Part shown: positions 10,624-21,765 of the stretch, piece by piece | Position numbering within the stretch: the first letter of the stretch is position 1 | Layout: each line of letters begins with the position of its first letter | Assembly: GCF_029867415.1 (NCBI RefSeq) | Contig: NC_081184.1 | Location: 72,784,616 to 72,848,615, forward strand | Origin: Vicia villosa | Lineage: Eukaryota > Streptophyta > Magnoliopsida > Fabales > Fabaceae | DNA: 64,000 bases | Direction of reading: 5' to 3' | Notes under the pieces: generated by a model | The model's input: only the letters and a program-made list of their open reading frames with translations | The model's database searches: none | What the model was told of the DNA's origin: nothing | Made by a program: the position numbers and the translations under genes

Positions 10624-12252
10624 TCAGCCACTCTGGTCTGGCAAAGGATTAGTGAAAACATTAGGACCCATATCCTTGAAAGAGAGCATCTTTGATCTCA
10701 CCAACTCTTGAACTCTTTCCTTCAGAGGGAAACATCTTTCTAAATCATGGTCTGCTGCACCTTGATGGAAAGGACAATGAAGATCAGATCTGAAACCATC
10801 AGGGAGAGGATTTCGAGGAGGCGGCATAGCTCTTGTTGTAATCAACCCTTTCTGGACCAAAGTAGGATACAGTTCCGTATAAGTCATGGGGATAGGATCA
10901 AAGTTAATCGTATTACGAATCTGATTTTGTTTAGCAGCTTGAGGTTGAGGAGCTTGAACTTGCACAGGAGCGACAGCGGCTACATAAGGTTGATCACCAT
11001 TTTGAGGTCTACGACGAGATCCCCTTCTGTCATCTGACACAGCATTAGTCTCATTCTCTTTCTTCTTGTGGAAGTTTCCATAAGGTTTCTTCGATCCACC
11101 AGAAGATTCAGCAACATGAGTAACTTTCCCATTCTTGATCCCTTCTTCAAGTCTCTGGCCAATGGTAACCAAGTTTGTGAAGTTGGAAGATACACTACCA
11201 ATCATCTTCTCCCAGAAGAACGGTGAGAGAGTGTCCATAAACATACCAGTCAGTTCCTTTTCAGCTAAAGGTGGCTCCACTTGAGAAGCTAGCTCTCTCC
11301 AATGTTGAGCGTACTCCTTGAAAGATTCTTTCTCTTTTTGAGACATGCTTTGCAGTTGTCGGCGATCAGGTGCCATGTCCAGATTATACTTATATTGTTT
11401 CATGAAAGCATCAGTCAGATCTTGGAAGCAATGAATGTGATTACTCTCAAGTCCCATATACCATTTCAGCAAAGCTCCACTCAAATTATCTTGAAAGCAA
11501 TGGATAAGCAATTTATCATTCTGGGTATAAGCAGCCATCTTGTGATAGTACATGGTCAAATGGCTTCTTGGGCAAGTGTTCCCTTTATATTTCTCAAACT
11601 CAGGAGTTTTGAATTTTGCAGGCATGACAAAGTCGGAAACCAGACACATATTCTCAGCAGCAACCCCAAAGTAATCATTGCCTTCCATGGCTCTCAGGCG
11701 CTTTTCTAAAGGCTGATACTGCTCTTTGACATCTTCAATGTCTCCAGCATCTCCTTGACTTCCATTCTGGGAACGAGCAGCTTGATATTCAAACAGATGA
11801 TTCACATAAGTAGGCTGAGCAACAGTGTGCATGATAGGCTGAGATTCAGTGAAGACAGGAGCATGAAAAACTGGATTTGAAGCTTGACCAATCACAAGTT
11901 GTGAAGACTGACCAATACCATGAGTCTTCTCAAAGGGAGGAGTGTAACCAGGTGGCAAACCAAACTCAGGCCATGTAGAAGGTGGTTGTTGAGTAGGTTG
12001 AGGGTCAACATCAGCACTTGAGACTTCAACAGTGACAGTTTTCTGAGGTGGTTCTCCTCTAGCAATCAAAACTTGCAGCATCTCAGTGAGCTTGGTCATG
12101 CCTGACTTCAACTCATCAATTTCCATTCTGACCTCTGCATTGTGTTGCTCTTGGTATTCCATTCTCAATCTGACGTTGGCTCTAGTTCCGTACTTGTGTG
12201 GAGGAATCAGCTTGACGGTAGACAGACAAACTCTGAAGATGGAGACAGACAA
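10624..12252 (-). CDS. gag: Ogre/Tat-type Ty3-gypsy gag, 542 aa
   Basis: The frame is open for 542 codons. It starts at the first ATG, but an internal Met near residue 32 (MEYQEQHNAEVRMEIDEL) is an equally good start because coiled-coil-like sequence begins there. A proline- and glutamine-rich part follows. The retrotransposon gag domain comes next at about 210-330, with FKTPEFEKYKG, LTMYYHKMA, DNLSGALLKWY and MSQKEKESFKEYAQHWRELA. The C-terminal part has CPFHQGAADHDLERCFPLK, a His/Cys-bearing segment seen in Tat-lineage gag proteins. The frame ends after NPLPDQSG with no protease fused, whereas autonomous Ogre elements continue into pro-pol. Gag would form particles, possibly with enzymes supplied by another element. 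Confidence 0.88.
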   Translation of the reverse strand: MSVSIFRVCLSTVKLIPPHKYGTRANVRLRMEYQEQHNAEVRMEIDELKSGMTKLTEMLQVLIARGEPPQKTVTVEVSSADVDPQPTQQPPSTWPEFGLPPGYTPPFEKTHGIGQSSQLVIGQASNPVFHAPVFTESQPIMHTVAQPTYVNHLFEYQAARSQNGSQGDAGDIEDVKEQYQPLEKRLRAMEGNDYFGVAAENMCLVSDFVMPAKFKTPEFEKYKGNTCPRSHLTMYYHKMAAYTQNDKLLIHCFQDNLSGALLKWYMGLESNHIHCFQDLTDAFMKQYKYNLDMAPDRRQLQSMSQKEKESFKEYAQHWRELASQVEPPLAEKELTGMFMDTLSPFFWEKMIGSVSSNFTNLVTIGQRLEEGIKNGKVTHVAESSGGSKKPYGNFHKKKENETNAVSDDRRGSRRRPQNGDQPYVAAVAPVQVQAPQPQAAKQNQIRNTINFDPIPMTYTELYPTLVQKGLITTRAMPPPRNPLPDGFRSDLHCPFHQGAADHDLERCFPLKERVQELVRSKMLSFKDMGPNVFTNPLPDQSG

Positions 12253-13223
12253 GGATAAGTTTTCTGGACAACCTGGATGTATGTATGCAAATGATGCGAT
12301 TGATTTTTTTTTGTTTTGTTTTTTATTTATTTGATTTTCAAGGAATTCAAGTTATTAATTTGTAAACATCAAAACATGAAGGAGGTAAATCCTATATTGG
12401 ATCAAAGCTTTGATCAAGTTATCATCAAGATCAATCATCCATTTTGGTGGATTAGAGTTTTCACCCCATCAACACCCAAGATCCATTTTGATGAAACTTA
12501 TGATGTTTACAAAGAAAGACCTATGAGTTCTTCGGAAATCAAATGAATGTATGGATGTATGGTTTATGCATCAATCACAATCAAGATCACACATGGTCGC
12601 ACAAACAGGGTTCAAAGGTTCGACGTCACGAGCATGGAGTCAAAGTTAAGAACCACCCACAAAGGTATGTACTAGGGAATTTTGTACCTGCCGAACGGGT
12701 TCTACAAAGGTTCCCAGAGTTTTCAATCTTCTATCGGATACTACCGGCACGCACAATTGCTCATGGGCGCCAATAATATGCCTAAAAAGACCTCGTCTGA
12801 GCGTAGCATCGCATGACAACAAGCTCAAATTGGTACTTGATCTTGTTTCTGCGCTACATCCTAAAAAGGCTTAGATGGGTTAAAAGGGTTCTAGGTCATT
12901 CAGCTTCTACGGACACTCACTATTGAAAGTAATAGCGTTATCACGATGATTCGTAACAACATCTACTACCTTCCATGAGGCCTCCACTGATTGGGGTTCC
13001 ATCATATGATGCTCATGTTAAGGATTGCTCCTGACATGCAACTATTGGTCTTACCACCTCCTATCTCAAGTTACTCACCAAAGTCCGGGTTAGGACTTTA
13101 TCTCATCACAGAGGAACCATCGAGCACCAAAAAGAAAAAAGAAAATAAACAAACAAAACACATAATAATATATACAAATAAAACACACAGATAAACAAAA
13201 ATAGGCTTAACACACTTAAAACT
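12253..13223 (-). other. 5' untranslated leader of the Ogre-like element
   Basis: This lies between the primer site and gag on the minus strand. No frame longer than about 80 codons has protein-like composition, and I see no extra ORF1 of the kind some Ogre elements carry before gag. Confidence 0.5.
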
Positions 13224-13244
13224 GGATCCCTAGTGAAGTCGCCA
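13224..13244 (-). other. Primer-binding site of the Ogre-like element
   Basis: On the minus strand TGGCGACTTCACTAGGGATC begins seven bases inside the end of the right LTR. TGGCGACT...CACT.GGGA is the form of the site used by Ogre-type elements (tRNA-Arg class, from memory of the family). Confidence 0.75.
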
Positions 13245-13251
13245 TTTTTTC

Positions 13252-16214
13252 TGTAGCGGGGAAAATCTGAGATCGAAGCCATAGGATTGACTCGACTCAA
13301 TATTTCAGTGAAAGTCGCCACCGCGCTTTATTATTTCCAAAGGAAAAGGAAAAAGAACGATGAAAACCCAAAGTTTGTTTTTAAAACAAAAAGAAAAGAT
13401 CTTAGGTACGGGTGTTGTTTATACAAGGGGAAGGTTTTAAGCACCCCTCATATCTGTGGTACTCCACAGGAACCTTTTTGAAAATCTGTGTCGTGTGTGC
13501 TGAAAAAAGGGTTTGTTTTATTTTTAAAATAAGCTCGGCAAAGCATTAAGCTTTGTGCCTACATACCTCCTCGGTGCAATGGAGAAGTCAGAGCTAATGT
13601 AGTTCCGCTTAAAAGGGAAAAACGTTTTGAAAAAAAAATGAATAAACACTTTATCGTCGTCGGAGAGAAATACTCAGCCATTGATCTTGAGCATGAGAAC
13701 AAACGAGTTCTTTGCATCGCAAATGAAAGAAGGGCTCCAACTCGGATAAAATCAACGAGTATGCCACTAGCTCTCTCACGCGGAAAAGATCTCATTATAT
13801 CAATCAATTTCAAAATCGTGGGGTATAACCACTCGTTTCGACAATTAACGGTGTCTAAACTTTTGAAGAAAAAGAGGAAAAGGCCACTAAGGGCAAACGA
13901 TATTTTTTAAGAAAAGGTTTTTGAAAAGGTTGCAAACATAAGAAGGTTTTGTAAAAAGAGAGAAGACTTTGAAAATTTAAGAATGGGAGGAGATGAAGAG
14001 GCTATCCTATTGCGTAAAATAAAAGCTAAGGAAAAGAACGGTCTAACTGAAATAAGAAGCCAACACTTGACATTATGAGTCAAGGTAGATTTCTCATCCT
14101 TTGGAATATTGACACTAAACCAACACATTATCACTTGGGGATTTAGATGAACTTATTATCTTAGCACCACTTTGCATTAAGCACATTAAAATTCTGACAA
14201 AAATCGGGCAGAGTAACGACTATTTTCGGGTAAAATCCTTATATCAATGCCTTGGGATTAACCATCAAGGGCTTTTAAGGAAATACCTGCACATACAAAC
14301 AGACAACAATCCAATGCCAGACAAACAGAATAACAACAGAAGAACAATATCATAGGGAGTGAAGGATGGTGAGTGAAGGATGTTCTCGGATTTAAAGTCA
14401 ATGGAAACTTATCAAAAGCTTGATAAAATCATAGCGACTACACGATAAATTTCCATAAGTCTTAAATCAACCGCATACAATTCTCTTCCATATTTGATCT
14501 TTTTGATTCGGGACACGAAATATTGCGCTATGTTAAGCAGATCGCCAAGTGATTTATGTAGAAATCACCCTACAACGAGGCCGGTCAAAACTTTATGTGC
14601 TAATGCATGCGAGAGAAGTGATATGTAGATCACTCTCCGAAAGAAATACCGCACGAAAAGAAAAATGGTGAGTGATCTAGTCTTTACCAAGAATCCATAA
14701 GAATTCTCAAGGTATTAAGACTTTCATCGATCAAAATAAAGAGAAGTAAAAGATGGAACCACATTAAAAGCTCCTTTCATCCATAATTTCAATCACTTAA
14801 TATTGAGGATTTGGATTCTCATCCTATCGACGCCCTAAGTCCATTGAAATTAGAGAGAAATTAGGCCTCTAACTTGTGATTCAAAGAAAATATCAAAAGA
14901 ATGGAGTAGAAGATGAGTTAAAACCAAAAACAAGTCAAAAACCACAAAAACAAGCATTATGTCCAGATGTAAATCGATTTGCACAGAGTGTAAATCGATT
15001 TGCATAACTCCGTTTTCAAATCTGCGCAGTTTTTCAGTTGTGTAAATAGATTTGCACCAGATGTAAATCGATTTGCACAACACAGTTTTTAAAAAAAACA
15101 GCAAATAAAGAGAAGATAACTTGTTTAAACATAAAACCAAACACCTTGTGATCTTGGATCAATTTGTGCACGAAAATGTATCAAGTAAGCAAGCAAATCT
15201 CATCAATGTAGCACCAAAGGTGCATCAAGCATAAACAACAATGGATCACATCTTGGATTATGGAAAGGATCTAGAATTTTACCAAATCTTCACAAACTTT
15301 GAATCTTCTTCAAGAACACACAACCACAAGCCTTGATCTCTCACAATTGATGAAGAAAGTAGTGTTTATGTTGAGGTTTAGCTCTAAATTAGTGAGGTTC
15401 AAGATGTAACTCACTAATTTTGTGGAAGAAATGAGAGCTTTGAGTGAGGGGTTTGGAAGAGGTGAGTAGAGAAAGAGCAAGAGTTTTCTTGGCTATCAAA
15501 GCTTAAAAAATAAAGAGGGGAATGCCTCAATTTATAGCACTTAGGCTTGGGAATTTTTGTGGTTTGGAGTTAGGATTGGAAAATAGAATTAGGCTTGGGA
15601 AAAGGATTTGGAGCCAAAAATGAGATCCAATGGTCTTGATGCAATCACATGAGGGTTTATGATTAAATGATGTAGGTAATCAAATGTAAGAACTAAGTCA
15701 TGCTTCCCATGCTTGCAAATGATGTCAACACTTTCAAAAGCTGAAATTTGCCTTCATTTTTCCAAATTCGCACTGGTGCAATCGATTTACACTTTATGAA
15801 AATCTATTTACATTGCTAAAAAAGGGAAAATCTGGGGCAAAAACAGTTATGCAAATCGATTGCTGTCTTATGCAAATCGATTTGCACTGATGGCAGAAGC
15901 AAATCTGGTGCAGAAACAGTTGTGTAAATCGATTTACACCTTATGCAAATCGATTTGCATAGTGAAAATGTTGAAAAATGCTCCTTTTGATGGATACTTT
16001 GACTTGGTACCTACAAAACACAAACACACCAAAGCACAAGGCAATATTTTTGGTATTTGGGTTAGTAAAACAAATTAAAGGCTATAGATGCTCGATAATT
16101 CCCTTGCAGATGAAGTGAGCATAACACCGAGAGCAGAGCTTTAAGATGAAACTCTTGATTGATGACTGATATGCAAATGAGGTATGAATTAGGGTCAAAA
16201 ATTGGGGTATGACA
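13252..16214 (-). repeat. 5' LTR of the Ogre-like element (2963 bp)
   Basis: It matches 4318-7668 nearly base for base, except for the missing ~390-bp segment. It ends GTATGACA next to the target duplication CAATC. Confidence 0.92.
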
Positions 16215-16286
16215 CAATCAAACATATATCTTTATGAATTAAAAATAGTGTGAGAGTAAGTAGGTAACTAACGAAGTCTAAATTGC

Positions 16287-16367
16287 CAGAAGTCATCTTG
16301 CTTCTATGATATATGGTGTTTCTGGAAACAAAAGGTTTGGCTTTGGCTATGAGGGTGATACCTCACA
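16287..16367 (+). repeat. Out-of-place copy of a gag segment
   Basis: These 81 bases match gag bases 2191-2271 with a single difference (T to C). They are followed directly by integrase codons from 16371. The join lies in CCTCACA. See findings. Confidence 0.9.
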
Positions 16368-16370
16368 CAA

Positions 16371-18584
16371 AATGGAGTTGTAGAGCGAAAGAATAGGACT
16401 CTACAAGAAATGGCCAGAACCATGATCAATGAAACCAATATGGCTAAGCACTTCTGAGCAGAAGCAATAAACACTGCATGTTATATTCAGAATAGAATCT
16501 CTATAAGACCTATTCTAAATAAGACTCCTTATGAATTGTGGAAGAACAGAAAGCCCAACATTTCATATTTTCATCCTTTTGGATGTGTGTGTTTTATTCT
16601 GAATACTAAAGATCATTTTAGTAAGTTTGATTCTAAGGCACAAAAATGTTTTCTTCTTGGATATTCTGAATGCTCTAAAGGCTACAGAGTATACAATACT
16701 GAAACATTGGTTGTAGAAGAATCAATCAATATCAGGTTTGATGATAAGCTTGGTCTTGAAAAGCCAAAGCAGTTTGAGAATTTTGCAGATATAGATATTG
16801 ACATATCAGAAGTTATAGAACCAAGAAGCAAAGCTCCAGAAGCTGAAAGTCTCAGAAGCAAAGAATCAGAAGATCAAGTTGCTGCATCTTTAGAGAATTT
16901 CAGAATTTCTGAAGAGCCAACAGTCAGAAGATCTTCTAGACTCACCTCTGCTCACTCAGAAGATGTGATCCTTGGAAAGATAGATGATCCTATCAGAACA
17001 AGAGCATTCCTTAAGAACAATGCAGAATGTCAATTAGGTCTTATTTCTTTGATCGAGCCAACTTCTGTTGATCAAGCTCTAGAAGATCCAGACTGGATAA
17101 TTGCCATGCAAGAAGAACTAAATTAGTTTACAAGGAATGATGTATGGGATTTGGTTCCTAGACCTAAAGGATTCAACATCATTGATACAAAGTGGGTGTT
17201 CAGAAACAAGCTCAGTGAGAAGGGAGAAGTGGTAAGAAACAAAGCCAGACTGGTGACTCAGGGATATAGTCAGCAAGAAGGGATTGACTATACAGAAACC
17301 TTTGCACCAGTGGCCAGGTTAGAATCTATTCGCTTATTGATTTCTTTTGCCACTCAACATAACATCACTCTGTATCAGATGGATGCTAAGAGTGCATTCT
17401 TAAATGGTTATATAGATGAGGAAGTCTATGTCCACCAACCTCCTGGTTTTGAAGACTGTAAGTCTCCAGAACATGTTTTTAAACTTAAGAAATCATTGTA
17501 TGGATTGAAGCAAGCTCCTAGAGCTTGGTATGAAAGATTAAGTTCTTTCCTTCTGGACAATGGTTTCACTAGAGGACAAGTGGACACGACTCTTTTCTGT
17601 AAAACATCTAAGAAGGATATTTTAATTTGTCAAATTTATGTTGATGATATTATCTTTGGAACATCTAATGCTTCACTTGGAAAGGAGTTTGCTAAGTCTA
17701 TGCAGGCTGAATTTGAAATGAGTATGATGGGTGAACTCAAGTACTTCCTTGGGATTCAAATCAACCAAACTTCTGATGGAACTTATGTTCATCAAAGGAA
17801 GTATGTGAAAGAACATCTGAAGAAGTTTAATCTTTCTGAAAGCAAAGAAGCCAAAACTCCTATGCATCCAACATGTGTTCTAGGTAAGGATGAGGTAAGT
17901 AAGAAGGTAGATCAGAAGTTGTACAGAGGTATGATTGGATCTCTTCTATATTTAACTGCTTCTAGACCTGACATTCTTTTTAGTGTTTGTTTGTGTGCTA
18001 GATTCCAATCAGATCCTAGAGAATCTCACTTAACTGTTGTTAAGAGAATTCTGAGGTATCTGAAAGGTACTACTAATGTTGGTTTAGTCTACAGAAGATC
18101 TAAAGAATACAACTTAGTAGGATTCTGTGATGCTGATTATGCTGGAGATAGAATTGAAAGGAAGAGTACTTCTGGAAGTTGTCAATTTCTTGGAAGTCAT
18201 CTGATCTCCTGGTATAGCAAGAAGCAAGCTACCATAGCTCTCTCAACAACAGAAGCAGAATATGTTGTTGCTGCTGGATGTAGCACACAAATGCTCTGGA
18301 AGAAGAGTCAGCTAGAAGATTATCAGATATATGAGAGTAACATTCCTATTTTCTGTGATAATACTTCTGCTATATGTTTATCTAAGAATCCTATCTTACA
18401 TTCCAAAGCTAAACATATTGAGATTAAACATCATTTTATGAGGGACTATGTTCAGAAGGGTGTTCTTTCTATGAACTTTGTGGATACAGACCATCAATGG
18501 GCTGATATCTTTACAAAACCCCTTGCTGAAGATAGGTTTAAGTTCATTCTGAAGAATATCAGTATGGACTTATGCCCAGAATGA
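16371..18584 (+). pseudogene. pol: SIRE pol: integrase C-terminus, reverse transcriptase, RNase H
   Basis: One frame runs throughout, with two internal stops: TGA at 16455-16457 (where Trp is usual in AKHF-W-AEA) and TAG at 17124-17126 (LN-stop-FTRNDVWDLV). It opens with NGVVERKNRTLQEMA, the end of the integrase core, and has no upstream catalytic part. RT motifs follow: WVFRNKLSEKGEV, DAKSAFLNGYIDEEVYV, KKSLYGLKQAPRAWYERL and the catalytic YVDDIIFG near 17637. RNase H follows with GFCDADYAGD, STTEAEYV and CDNTSAICLSKNP, ending in HIEIKHHF and DIFTKPL. All are diagnostic of Ty1-copia. RT and RNase H motifs look intact, so the copy died mainly by nonsense changes and loss of the integrase core. 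Confidence 0.92.
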
Positions 18585-19083
18585 GAAGATGAGAAGATTT
18601 GTGTATGAATAACTTCTGAAATGTGTTAGGACTAGGCAGCTATAAGAAGTTCTGATAATGATCAATTAGAAGTTCTGATTCTGTTATTACTAACGTTTCA
18701 TTATCTAAGTTGATTCAGAAGCTCTTTTAAAGTAAAACAGCTGTCACCAGTCTTTCCAGAAAATGAACACGTGTTCACTATTTTTGGACAAGCATGCGTG
18801 CAGTTGAGGAGACGCCGCCCTAGGTAACTGTGCAATTCATTTCATTTTGTCACTTTATCTCTCCTAACGTCATTTCTCATTAAATGCATATTGATGTCAT
18901 TTTTTTTGTAATCATTTCTTTTAAACAGTTTTTTATTATTATTTTCTTTTATTCAAACCGTTTAAATAACCCGCTTCATCTTCAGTTTATCTTTTTTGCT
19001 CTCTCTCTCCATTTGTGTGTCTCTCTCTTTGCATTCGTTCTTTCAAACCCTAGTTTGTGATCTGAAACCAAGCAAAATCATCA
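18585..19083 (+). other. Spacer between pol and the env-like ORF
   Basis: No coding frame is seen. Pyrimidine-rich sequence (CTCTCTCTCC and similar) runs just before the env-like start, which may hold an internal promoter or a splice acceptor, as proposed for SIRE elements. Nothing further can be read here. Confidence 0.4.
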
Positions 19084-21526
19084 TGTATTCTTCATCAAGT
19101 TCATCAAGCCCGGCAGAAAGACTTACTTCTACTCAGATTCTTCTAAGAAAGTATGGGTATGCCCCTCTGAAGACTTGCATGATACCCACTGACGAACTGG
19201 AAGTTCTCTGTGAGTCCGCTGTGGACTTTGATAATCTAAGAGTAAATGGCTTCCAGTCTGATGCAAGGATCCTAGCACAAGGATGGTCAAACTATCTTGA
19301 TAGATTGGTTGGACCAATTTATCCTGAACTGGTGAAGGATTTCTGGGTACATGCAACGGTTACCCCAACTGCCATCATTTCCTTCGTGCTAGGGCATGAA
19401 GTTGTTATCACTGAAAAGCTAATCAGAAAGCTATACAACCTGGATGATGAAGAAGGTTGCACCGGTCCTCAACCTGAAGGGTTAACTGGTTTCAGGTTGA
19501 ACAACAAATCTCTCATGCTATCGGGATCGAATCTCATAAAACTGGTACTTTAAGGCCGTTTTATCAAGTGTGGGCTGAGATTATCCTGGGTTCTCTTCAC
19601 CACATGAAGCAGCTATTCTCCTCCTCCGCCTACATCAGTCCTGATCACAAGTATACTCTCTTCTGCATTGGCAGAAAGATGGAACTCAACATCTCTCACA
19701 TTCTGTTTGAGAATCTGAAGACTTCTATAGTAGAGTCTAGAGAGGAAGAAAGGGCGAAGTATCCTCATATTCCAAGAAACACTATTCCTTTGCCAGAATG
19801 ATCTCTGATATTTTGACTGAAAGTAATTTGCTGGATTCTATTAGGACCATTGGAGCGTTCCAATTTCTTGGAGTTGTTCAAGGTCCTGTCTTCAACGGTG
19901 TTGATCTGTTCAGACTTGATCTCATCCAGAAGGTATCTTCTGTTGGTACAAGCTTTCCAGATATTCTGTCTAGGAGAGTTCCTGTTGAAGGTTTTGCCAC
20001 TTTGTTTCATTTAGAACTTCACAAGGCTGTCAAGCACCACTTGGAAGATTCTGTTAGGAAACAATCTGATATTGATCCTGCGTGGATTCGTGGTAGAGTG
20101 CTTCTGTCACTGGCTGATCTTCAGAAGAAGGATCAGAAGAAACAAGAAGCAAGGCTAAAAAGAAAGGCTCAAGAAGATGAGGCCAAGAAAGCCAAGAAGC
20201 AGAGGGTCACCTATGATCCTGACAAGGTGAACACTCCAGAATATCAGCAGCAGAAAATAAGAAGTTCTTTTCGTGCTCCCAGGTCTACACATGTCTCCAG
20301 GCATGTTTTTACTCCTCCTTCTGTACCTCAAACTTCTACCCAACCACCTCCTTCTGAACCACAAAACACCTTCACCATACCAAATCCTCCTCCACCTTCT
20401 CTTTCTACTCCTGTCTTAAACCCTACCCCACTAAATATCCATCCCCCAACTCCTTCTGATAAGCACCTCATCAACCCCTATCATTATAATTCCATCTTCA
20501 CCCACTCCAATCACAGATATTCCTTCCTCCTCAATCATCCCCACAGATATCCCATCTTCTTCAAACACTGCACCTCCACCTTCTCTATCCCATCCCCTAA
20601 CTACCAGAAAATCCAACCCATACTGCCTTCTCTACCCTGACTACAAATTCACCTTCAACCCACCCGAACCTGAACCCCATATCTACCTGGAGTTGTTCAG
20701 AAATGAAGTGATGAGCAGACTGGACTTTTTGAAGGATGCTTTCTTCAATGGTCTTGACGATGTTTCTACAAGAAACCTCTGGAGAAGCTTTCGCCAGGAT
20801 TTTCAAGTAGGAGCAATGGGAGTTCATAAGAGACTAGTGGATGCTGCCCCTGGTTATGTTGGTTATCTTCTAGAGGGTGATAATGGTATCTACTATCATC
20901 CCCTCAGAAACAGGAGAGCTGTAGAGGAGAAGAGGTTTGTGGATGAGCTGGAAGAAGCAAGAATTGCTGCTGCAATGGAAGCTAACCCTTGCAGGGAGAT
21001 TATGGTCTGGAGAGCTTAATATCATGTTCTGATAGGAGACTTCAGGACTCTCTTTGAATTTCTGAGGGAAAATCCTTCTGAGGAAGACCCAGGCTTGGTC
21101 ATTCCAGAAGTTGTTGACCCACCAGAAGTTGAAGGTCCTTCTGCTCCTAGGAATCTGGCTGCCATTCTTCAGGCTCTTGAGAATGGAGATTCTGAGGTTC
21201 CTGCTGCAGAGTATGGAGATGCTTCTATGGAAGAAGCAGATGTTGAAGATCATGTTGCTGAAACCATTCCTGTTGAGGAAAATCCTGCAAATGATCTGAC
21301 TATGGAAGCGGCAGATCAGAATGCCATCCCTCTGAAAAGAAGTTGTGAAGCTTCTTCTGATGAACCTTCTCGTCTCGCAAGGACTCTGGAAGTGATTCAG
21401 AAGAACCAGGATGAGCAGAGATTGATCAATGCTGAGTTCCGTGCTTTCATGGAGAGGCAGAATGAGAGCAACAATGGGATTCATGATATGCTGGCCAAGA
21501 TCATGTCAAAACTAGGGTCATCTTAG
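19084..21526 (+). pseudogene. SIRE env-like ORF, frameshifted
   Basis: The product begins MYSSSSSSSPAERLTS and carries the conserved N-terminal block of SIRE env-like proteins, including LKTCMIPTDELEVLCES and VKDFWVHATV. The frame is lost near 19540, continues in a second frame to 19801 (WAEIILGSLHHM), returns to the first from 19798 to about 20500, then shifts again. The third part has a basic Lys/Glu/Ala segment (KRKAQEDEAKKAKKQR) that may form a coiled coil, then a Pro/Ser/Thr-rich region. The last part (20693-21526) is acidic, with an in-frame TAA at 21017-21019 and the end MLAKIMSKLGSS. I see no clear signal peptide or membrane span. The function of these ORFs is unproven; this copy makes no full product. 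Confidence 0.8.
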
Positions 21527-21765
21527 TCATTGAGTCTTAGATTGTTTTCTTTTGTTTTGCTGCATCTGTTTTTCTATGCATCTTCCCTTTCCCTCTTGTA
21601 CTTCTGGAAAAAAAATTTCCTGTGCTATCAATGAAATTATCCTTTTCTTCTAGTGTTTGTCTTGTTTTTTCATCTGAATCTTTTATGTTTTTGATGTTAT
21701 GACAAAAAGGGGGAGAAAAATGTGATAAATGATCTGATTTATTTTATCAGTTGCTGGGAGAAAGG
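21527..21765 (+). other. SIRE 3' non-coding sequence with purine tract
   Basis: It contains GACAAAAAGGGGGAGAAAAA at 21701-21720, resembling the polypurine tract at 28271-28284. The solo LTR interrupts it at 21765. Confidence 0.6.

Larger units (their letters stand above)
4318..16214 (-). mobile_element. Non-autonomous Ogre-like (Ty3-gypsy, Tat lineage) retrotransposon, gag only
   Basis: Two long direct repeats (4318-7668 and 13252-16214) are bounded by TG...CA and by the 5-bp duplication CAATC (4313-4317 and 16215-16219). Read on the minus strand the LTRs start TGTCATACCCC, as in Ogre elements. The primer site follows the right LTR and the gag frame runs leftwards, so the right LTR is the 5' one. 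The internal region (5583 bp) has gag but no protease, RT, RNase H or integrase, so it would need proteins from a full-length relative. A block of tandem repeats lies near the 3' LTR. The LTR copies look highly similar apart from one ~390-bp length difference. Confidence 0.93.
3395..16286. mobile_element. Long-TIR foldback element (about 1 kb) split by an Ogre-like retrotransposon
   Basis: Removing 4318-16214 and one copy of CAATC leaves an element whose left end (3395 to about 3531) is the reverse complement of its right end (about 4245-4317 joined to 16220-16286). The inverted repeat is roughly 135 bp and starts GCCAATTTAGA. The middle (3532-4244) codes for nothing recognisable. The Ogre-like element landed inside the right inverted repeat. 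A flanking target duplication is not evident, because the left and right neighbours are different sequences. Confidence 0.82.

Noticed and set aside
20431..20616. Gly/Ile/Val-rich frame opposite the env-like ORF
   Set aside because: It is the reverse of the Pro-rich env-like region.
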